In this document: positions 57,052 to 64,000 of the stretch, piece after piece
Numbering within the stretch: position 1 is the stretch's first letter
Layout: every line of letters begins with the position of its first letter
Source of the DNA: Tetracentron sinense
Taxonomy: Eukaryota > Streptophyta > Magnoliopsida > Trochodendrales > Trochodendraceae
Assembly (NCBI GenBank): GCA_015143295.1
Contig: CM026565.1
Location: 15,808,041-15,872,040, forward strand
Direction: 5' to 3'
Length of the DNA stretch: 64,000 nucleotides
Program-made: the position numbers and the translations under genes
Notes under the pieces: model-generated
Databases searched by the model: none
Told to the model about the DNA's origin: nothing
The model's input: only the letters and a program-made list of their open reading frames with translations

Positions 57052-57100
57052 AACTTTATACAAGAGGAAGATATACGGTCAGATACTACTCGAGCTAGAT
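57052..57100 (+). CDS. Exon 3 of the host gene
   Basis: Acceptor TTTTGCTGCAG|AACTTT and donor GCTAGAT|GTATGT; reads NFIQEEDIRSDTTRAR plus one base (phase 1). Confidence 0.55.
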
Positions 57101-57199
57101 GTATGTGGTCACAAATTATACATTTTCTGTTATATTAAACTTATCTGCTCTTATGGTTGAGATTTTTTGTAGTCTTTAAGATGCTTTGTTTTCTTACAG

Positions 57200-57248
57200 T
57201 GTCAAATGTCCTCAAAAGGCATGAACAATTAACGGAGCGCCTTTCTAG
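57200..57248 (+). CDS. Exon 4 of the host gene
   Basis: Acceptor TTCTTACAG|TGTCAAATG and donor TTTCTAG|GTACTA; with the split codon it reads (L)SNVLKRHEQLTERLS plus two bases. The helix-forming, charged sequence suits a coiled coil. No later exon is recognisable before the window ends. Confidence 0.55.
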
Positions 57249-57784
57249 GTACTACTTTGTTGAGAAACCACTTAGGCTTCATCTTTGACACAGTTAGTTC
57301 CTTTGCAGCATCATATAATTTATTGTTAATTGCTTGCTAATATCATGAAGGAAATGTGTCATTTATTACTTTGCTTGGAACTTTCAAATGAAGAGCTTAT
57401 TCTTTAATTCGAATGTACATGCAGCTATGACAGTCCTGCAAGGGATGCTCCTTAAAAATTCATCATATGTATTTCTTTTATTCTTTTCAATTATTCAACT
57501 CTTGTTTAGTAATTATAAGGTTGCACCTATACCTACCATGATTTTGTTTCAAACATACAAATTTTCAAATCGTGGAAGCTGTAAATGCCAATGATAGATC
57601 ATGCCAAGTGGACTGGATATGATGTATCGACCTTTTGAGGGTGTGTATATGCTAAAATTTTGTTTGAAAGACGTGTCATAAAAAAATTGATAGTAAATTA
57701 TAATTTCTTTAGTAGGATCTGCGGATCTAGATGGCATTTTTCACAGAGAAACAATAAGAATAAATTGTTATTGAGGGGTTTGCT
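57249..57784. other. No supported gene
   Basis: AT-rich intronic-type sequence downstream of exon 4. Confidence 0.4.
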
Positions 57785-58560
57785 TCATTTTTTTAAAAAC
57801 TTGATGAGCTGCAGTCCTCTTGAAGCTTTGGCTTTCACCCAAAACACTTCCAAACCCTCCTTGAATGTCTTATACATGCAGAGAGCTATGGTCCCTTCCA
57901 ACACTTTTTGTGCGAAATATAAAGAGTTTTGAGTTATATTCCGATATGGTTGGGTGTGGGATCTGATAGGAATTAGAAGTTGTTGGAAAAATTCCTTGAT
58001 TTCCACTGCATTGTATGGTAGTGTCACATACTTTAAAGCTATACCCATTACTCACATAATATTGCTACTTTTAGTGCTCCAACCACATACGATATCATCA
58101 ATGGCTACATGACATAAAACTTTGTTTAAAAAATCCAGAAAATTAGTCATGCATTCATAATTAATTTGACTGGAAGTGTAAGATAGTTCATAAAACATCC
58201 CAAAATGAATAGTTTATAACTATTTAGGAAACCTTTTTAATCTTCTAAAATCATTCTACCTGGCCAGGAGTATAAGTGTTCAATATATTAAATGAATCGT
58301 ACACAAACCGGTAATAAAATCCTGTTAAGGGCTGTGAATACCGCATTTACATCCAGCAGAATGCTCAAAACATCCATATATGGCCCAAGGGCGTCATTGA
58401 TCTGTGAATCAAATCTGCCAATAAGAATCCTGGAAATAGATGCTAGCCTTCTCATATTAAGAACTGAATATGTCAATGAACCTGATGTATGCAATTCATG
58501 CTGATCTTGGTCTACCCCAAAAAGCATCCTCAACTGATCTTTGCTCAATTTATGCAAAAC
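57785..58560 (-). pseudogene. Protein-like exon fragments of unknown origin, antisense to the host gene
   Basis: Two minus-strand stretches have normal protein composition. 58288-58557 (KLSKDQLRMLFGVDQDQHEL, GSLTYSVLNMRRLASISRIL) is followed by a GT that could be a donor (ATTACCG|GTTTGT at about 58321). 57785-58048 contains EIKEFFQQLLIPIRSH and ALCMYKTFKEGLEVFW. I do not recognise either. They may be exons of a captured gene fragment or of an unknown gene; no transposon motif is seen. Confidence 0.3.
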
Positions 58561-59729
58561 ATGAAATCATGTATGGACGTGAAGCTCCACTTCCATGGCA
58601 TTGAATATCATATTGCAATGATAATCACTGCCTCTGATCACTGTAAAACTGTGACTTCTTGACACATTCCTTACTATGAAACTCATGGTTTTTATCCATG
58701 TTTTCTGTCCTTGTTGAAGAAAGGATGAAGTGTTCATCTCTTAATGACCTAATTCTCTAAATTTCTTGTGGATAGTGAATTGGTCTGTCTAAAGAAAAGC
58801 GCTTTCTTCAATGTAATGACGTGGATGCGCTAATTTAACAAAATCATGACACTTGACTTCTTGCTATCTTCCTAGGGCCAGTCTCTTCAAGAAGAAACCA
58901 TCACACCCTGTATCATAAATATATCCATATATGATGCTAAGAAACCGATGAAGTACGAGGACAATGATACTCCATAAACTGCTACCCGAGATCCGTAATT
59001 CACCATAATGTAAACAAACAACAATGGGTAAAAGGAATGGTTTTCTAATGGCAAAAAATTAATAAAAAAATCTTGCTTTACTTCATGTTGGTAGGGCTGG
59101 CACTATAATGATTAACTGCTTAGTTCCCTGTATTTATCTGATGCAGTCACTATCTGATGGTCAGAGCTAGGAGCTCAGTTGTTCGTTCAAGGGTCATTAG
59201 TACTTGTTTTGAAAATATTTTTAATTTCTACAATTACTTTCTACATGGTAGGAATTAAAAAGTTATCTGAAAACATTTTTTAATTCCTACAATGACTCTC
59301 TGGTGAGATTTTATCCTTTAGGCCTCAGAAAGTTGTCTGAAAATTGGTAATGAAAATTGGACGAAGGATAATTTCCTTTTTAGGGTAAGTATCAAATTTG
59401 TTTTCGATTGATGGTTAGGATTTGTTTCGTAGATATTAAGTTAGTTCTGAGGGTCCTTTTTCGGTAGTACTTGTTATGTAATCAGTGTAAGGGAGATGCA
59501 TTTTGTATTAAATGAAGAATTTTCTTCTTGCTTCTAGGTTTTGGTGATGATAAGAGTTAGGATGATGTCAATCTTGGGAAGAATCGGCAGAATAGTTGTA
59601 GATGATAAAGCTATGACGAGCTATATTTCTGAAGAGGCAGTCAAGTAATTGGTCAGGCTAGAGAAAAAAATGGAAGATGACTGAATCTGAAATATTATAT
59701 GGTTGAGTATTGTCATAATCTCTTGGGGA
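58561..59729. other. No supported gene
   Basis: Low-complexity and AT-rich sequence; a weak direct repeat of TTTTTAATTCCTACAATGACT-like phrases near 59215-59300. Confidence 0.4.
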
Positions 59730-59945
59730 GCCTTTGTTGGAAAATAGAGGGGCCGACTACAACCGGAAGAACCATGTCTATACATTTTAGAAGGATGGGC
59801 AAAAGGTCATGAATGTTAGGAAATCTTCAAAGCCAATTCTCATTGTTAATGAAGTACCAGCAGTTCCAAACAAATTGGAAGTTGAAAGAAAGGTGGATCC
59901 TCATGATCAGCCATTGAGTGATGTTGGTGTTTTAAGTCCAAAATT
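59730..59945 (+). pseudogene. Possible gypsy pol remnant
   Basis: One frame reads DYNRKNHVYTF, stop, KDGQKVMNVRKSSKP, reminiscent of the segment after the protease in gypsy polyproteins where a 'Y-D-x-x-N-x-Y-x-F-x-x-D-G-K-K' pattern occurs. It is short and broken. Confidence 0.3.
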
Positions 59946-60290
59946 GTTCTCTCAGATTATTTATGGTTTCAGATTCGAAATTTAGTGCTAATTATTGATA
60001 AGTTGTCCGAATCATTGATAATTTGTCCAAATAATCGACATTTCACCCGAATTATCCCTAATTCACAGGTTAGCCAAGTTTTATATAGGCAATTAATTAT
60101 TTTACAAGAAGTCTCCTATAGAGGGTTGAAACTTGAAATAGATAATCCAAGACTCCTAACTTGGAATGATAACCTTAAAGATAATCCTAACCTACTAAAG
60201 ATAGTAATCCAAAATTGTGATTGTGATGAGATACACTTATGACACAAAGTATCTCATCTTACATTTCTTTCCCCAATACTCCCCCTCAAA
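59946..60290 (-). repeat. Possible small copia LTR with polypurine tract, minus strand
   Basis: On the minus strand TTTGAGGGGGAGTATTGGGG (about 60271-60290) looks like a copia polypurine tract. TGTAAGATGAGATAC follows, then a TATA box GCCTATATAAAAC near 60084-60096. The 85-codon plus-strand ORF here is therefore probably spurious. Confidence 0.4.
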
Positions 60291-62468
60291 CACATGGGGA
60301 TTGAAAATCTTTATGGGTTTCCCGCAACTTGAGTACTCTCTTTGTTAATGAATAGCTATAACATCCAACCGTGCTTGGTGGTCATTGCCAATTTGTCGCA
60401 TCCTGCTCATTTTTATGAGTCTGTCGAAGCACACGCGAAGTATGATTCAGCGATTTGAGGAAAAAAGTCTCGTTAAAGAGGTCTTTAATAAAAAAAAAGG
60501 GAAGAGACCATAAAGCGTGATTGTGAGAACTGGGGGGTTGTTTCACTCCAAAAAATTAGTTATTTTTAATAATCCACAATGTTTTACTAATGTCGAAGTT
60601 TCAATGAATTGTTAAAGCTTGTCGAAACTTTGATAGTTTGACGAAACTTTTTGGAATTTGGGGTTTAGGGTCCTCTTCCATTTGTCTCCCATTTTTTTCA
60701 CTTCATTTGAGTCCCTCAGGTGAAAATCAATCCAAAGGAGGTGAAGATTGATGCGGGGATTCTGTTGAGTTGTCTTTTTTTAATTTCCCTGGAAAAACTT
60801 CTTGAAAGGAAATTTTGTTGTTGATTTTTTAAAAACTTTTAGGCTTGAATTAAGTCCATTATATGTGAAATCATAGTATGTTGAATGTATCTAGTCGATG
60901 TCACATATTTTGTTATAAAATGATGATTATTAGTCCATATTAGGTGAAATTTTAGTATGTTTGGCCCATCTATCAATTGGGTAGATTTTTTTTAGATTGG
61001 CCTGAATATTTTTTTATAATATAAATAATTTACTTAGTTTGGTTTGAAATTAAATTTTAATATTTTATTGATTACTTATATTAGGATTAATAATTTTAAA
61101 AAACATCTTCATACAAAGCATATATAATTTAATGACAAATATTTGCTTTGTTTTTTTTTTTTAAGTTAAGTAATTTTTATCAACCATAATTATTATGTCA
61201 AACTAAAAGATTCAAACAAATAATAAAAAGTATAATGATGGATAAAATATAGAAATTGTATGCTTAATTTATTACAGTTATTGCCTTCTTTTAAAATTAT
61301 GTATTAGCTTAATTACCTAATATAACACTATTCTTGTTTTTCATTTTGTAGCTGTTTGTGTCTACTAGCTACTTAGGATGTTAACAGGAGGGAGGAGACC
61401 TGACATTGGGTGAAAGCAGGGGGCACCATACCAGGATAGCAAAGAGAAGTCAATCTGTAATAACTTGGGCATGTTATACTGAGTGGTGGGGTGATGTGTA
61501 TGAAGCAAGTAAGCAACACTTGGCAGGGGTTATTGGGATGTAGAAAACTGCCCGAACGTTTGACCTCAGATCAGATAGGCCATGCATGAGCATCTAGCTG
61601 CCAAAAGGTGTTTGTGATGTGGCCTGGACGACAACAGTTGCTGCTGTTGGAACGTGAGAGTGTAGAAGGAGAGTTGGGAGACCTTCTAAGCATATATTGC
61701 CGCGGACGTAGGAGAGTCGGGAGATCATCCAGACGAGGAAGGTGATCTTGACTTAATAGAGAGTTATGAGGTTGAACATGGGAACTTTCCTGATGGAGCT
61801 AGAAGTCCGACTGTGGAAAACTGGGCAGATGGAGTCAATTGCCTTGGATGAGGAAGATTCCTTTTCACGGGAGGTTGATGAGTTCATCTCCTCAGATGAG
61901 GATCTCCCCCTTTTACAAGAGTTCATCTCCAAATGTTTGATTTTGTGTTTAATGGCTAATTTATTTGCTTAATGTTTTTTGGATGTACTAAAAACATTAT
62001 ATATGTTTCAATAATATATGGAATGGTAAACACTGTTGCAAACATGAGCCTTTCCTCTATTCGAAATGCATCTTTACATTTTTGGATAGCTAAGAGTGTA
62101 TTTATGATTGTTCTAGCATTTCTTGGAGTTATAACTAAAAATTTCAGGATTTCAAATTTTTCATAATAATTGAATTTTGCGATTATTGATGGCAAAAATC
62201 CCAAACTTTTGGCCAAATTATCAATAATTTGCGAATTAATTTGCATATTTGACTAGTGAATTTTCTTGTGAAGTTGAAGTTTAATTCCTTGGTTTGATCA
62301 ATAATTAGAGATTTAGATTTTGAGTATAAGGTTCAATTAACGCCATTGACATTAAAAGAATGGATATGATTTGATTTTGATGATTTTATTGGGACTAATG
62401 AGGTTTGTGACTTTCTAGAAAAAGGAAGCCCCACCCGGGATAATCACAGTGTTTTGAATATGCTGCTG
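60291..62468. other. No supported gene
   Basis: AT-rich; short ORFs at 61766-61972 and 61956-62246 have no recognisable domain and no splice context that I can support. Confidence 0.45.
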
Positions 62469-62962
62469 ACGAACATAGTAACAAAGTTCTTTGATTTGTT
62501 TTTTAAAATTCCCCGAATAATACGCTACTTTTTCGTTGGGCAATTAATTCGTGGATTATTCATGACTTTTTGAAAAAATCGCGATTTTTTCAAAAAGTCG
62601 CAAATTTGACAAATTAAACATAAATTATTCACGAATTTTTGAAAAGTCCCGAATAATATCTAATATGTAAAATATTTTTGTTCATAATTTAATAAATATT
62701 AATCTTATTTAATATTTTTTCATACCTTACCCGATGTTTTACCAATTTATTTTTGAATTTTGCCAATTTTCCAAAATTTTTCCTAGACGAATAATTCGCA
62801 AAGACTTTGTAATTATGGTTGGTATCATATTACTTTCTCTTTATAATTATTAAATTAAATTTTTTATTGTTTCCGTTTTTTTCCCGAAGTTTTCCTGACT
62901 TTGCCGATTGTTTTCGAACTAGACCCTTACCGAATTATTCCTGAACCCCAACGTTGTTACTA
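62469..62962. mobile_element. Possible MITE with CATAGTAACAA termini
   Basis: Left GAACATAGTAACAAAGTT (about 62474) is inverted at the right (AACGTTGTTACTATGC, about 62951-62966). The interior repeats CGAATAATTC and GAATTATTC motifs and contains a 36-bp perfect palindrome. The boundary abuts the next MITE. Confidence 0.45.
62564..62599. repeat. 36-bp perfect palindrome
   Basis: Arm GACTTTTTGAAAAAATCG is followed immediately by its exact reverse complement, with TCGCGA at the centre and no spacer. Confidence 0.95.
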
Positions 62963-62970
62963 TGCTGATG

Positions 62971-63432
62971 CAAGGTTTTTAATTTCGAAATTCTCGACGA
63001 TTTCGGCCAGCCAACCTGAACTGAAATCCCGAAATATTGCGGGATTTCGGTGAAATTTCGAAATTCGAAATATTAATATTTTATTAATTATATATATATT
63101 TTATTAATATATATATTAAAAAATTATATTTTATTAAAATTTTATATGTTTATATAAATATTTTATTTTTAAAATTAATATATAAAATTTTGAAATTTTA
63201 GTAAAATTTTGGAATATTTCAGAATTTTAATAAAAAAAAAATAAAAAAAAAATTTAAAAATAAAAAAAATCAGATTTCGGCCGAAATTCCGAAATCTTCG
63301 AAATCCGAAATTTCACCCGAAATTTTCGAAATTTCGGTCGAAATCAGATTTTTGAAATAAACCCAATTTCGATGTCGTTGGGGTTGTCCGAAAGCGAAAT
63401 TTCACGAAATTTCAACGAAATTTTAAACCTTG
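62971..63432. mobile_element. hAT-type MITE (462 bp)
   Basis: Starts CAAGGTTTTTAATTTCG and ends with the complement of CAAGGTTTAAAATTTCG. It is flanked by an exact 8-bp duplication TGCTGATG (62963-62970 and 63433-63440), the size made by hAT transposases. The interior repeats GAAATTTCG/CGAAATTTC motifs around an AT-rich core. Confidence 0.88.
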
Positions 63433-63440
63433 TGCTGATG

Positions 63441-64000
63441 AAGGATCTCCCTGCTTTTAAATCAGCATGTTGATGACTTGATGGTGATAGACTTTTCATG
63501 AGGAATCTTTCTTGCTTGGTGATGAGTTATGATGTTGGTACATCCTATTATTTTCAATTCAAGCACAATATTTTTTCAACATAGTAATCCAGGTGACATA
63601 ACGATTGATTCGTGGAGAGATAAACCATTTGCAAAGTCTACTTACATCACAATGTGTAAACATTAGAGCATATAGCAGGAGTATATTCGAAGGAATCATG
63701 CTCATACTAAAACTCGAGGGTGAGTTATCTCCAACCAAAGGACTACGATGGAGGCACCTTTTTGATTGTCACACCTGATGATATCTGTTCAAGGCTCATA
63801 AGTATTGGTAAAAATGGTTAGAAAATAGAGGATATCTAGAGGATTTATTTCCAAAATTAGGGAATTAAGAAATCAAGGTCAAAATACCCTTTTAGTACCA
63901 GGTTGAGAAAGTAATCCATTGGTGTAGAGGTAGGGAAATCAAATTCCTTATTGATTTAAGGTTAAATCCTCTCTCTACCCACAGATGAAGGAAAGTGAAA
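63441..64000. other. No supported gene
   Basis: No ORF, repeat or motif that I can support in the last 560 bases. Confidence 0.5.

Noticed and set aside
59985-60242. 85-codon plus-strand ORF
   Set aside because: Lies in a probable LTR on the opposite strand (polypurine tract and TATA box on the minus strand).

Overview
The window is nuclear DNA from a flowering plant, probably a eudicot. The evidence is the AT-rich, transposon-dominated sequence, Ty3/gypsy chromoviruses and Ty1/copia elements with initiator-tRNA-Met primer sites, an Athila-type gag, L1-type LINE remnants, MITEs, and two fragments of plastid DNA (16S rRNA and petA) embedded in other repeats. No operons or prokaryotic genes are present. 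One 100-base run of N (35408-35507) marks an assembly gap.

Layout. 1-8083: intergenic sequence with a possible LTR fragment, a tRNA-derived SINE (3078-3254), a TIR element (3747-6570) split by a solo gypsy LTR (4194-6350), and a fold-back MITE. 8084-18378: a decayed minus-strand Ty1/copia element. Its 3' LTR carries a plastid 16S rRNA fragment, its pol is split by an unrelated solo LTR (12925-15353, perfect 5-bp duplication), and its 5' LTR is cut by an inverted LTR of the same family. 18897-25601: element A, a plus-strand Ty3/gypsy chromovirus with a frameshifted gag and stops in pol, interrupted by element B. 25602-35407: element B, a minus-strand relative with uninterrupted gag and pol and near-identical LTRs; its 5' LTR runs into the gap. 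35508-39602: an Athila-like LTR, primer site and broken gag, then LTR-like repeats. 39603-41640: LTR-like and Helitron-like debris. 41840-57248: four short, phase-compatible exons on the plus strand of what is probably one host gene (tentatively a CENP-O-like kinetochore protein) with introns of about 5.6 and 9.4 kb filled with a MULE-like element, MITEs, three LINE fragments and a petA fragment. 57249-64000: sparse sequence with unassigned protein-like minus-strand ORFs, LTR-like debris and a hAT-type MITE with an 8-bp target duplication.

The most interesting features are in the chromoviruses. First, A and B each have a short GT-AG intron (136 and 145 bp) between the gag zinc knuckle and the protease. 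Removing it puts gag in frame with pol, with the same codon phase in both; left in, translation stops just after gag. Second, three related LTRs (A, B and the solo LTR at 4194-6350) share an architecture in which an array of short palindromes begins about 200-240 bp from the LTR start, just upstream of the promoter region, and a second, longer-unit minisatellite lies about 720-750 bp from the LTR end. The flanks are alignable, but the repeat units differ completely between elements. An unrelated solo LTR (12925-15353) also carries repeated palindromes around its TATA box.

Limits: everything is read by eye. Element boundaries marked approximate are just that; lineage names rest on motif recognition; no database comparison was possible.
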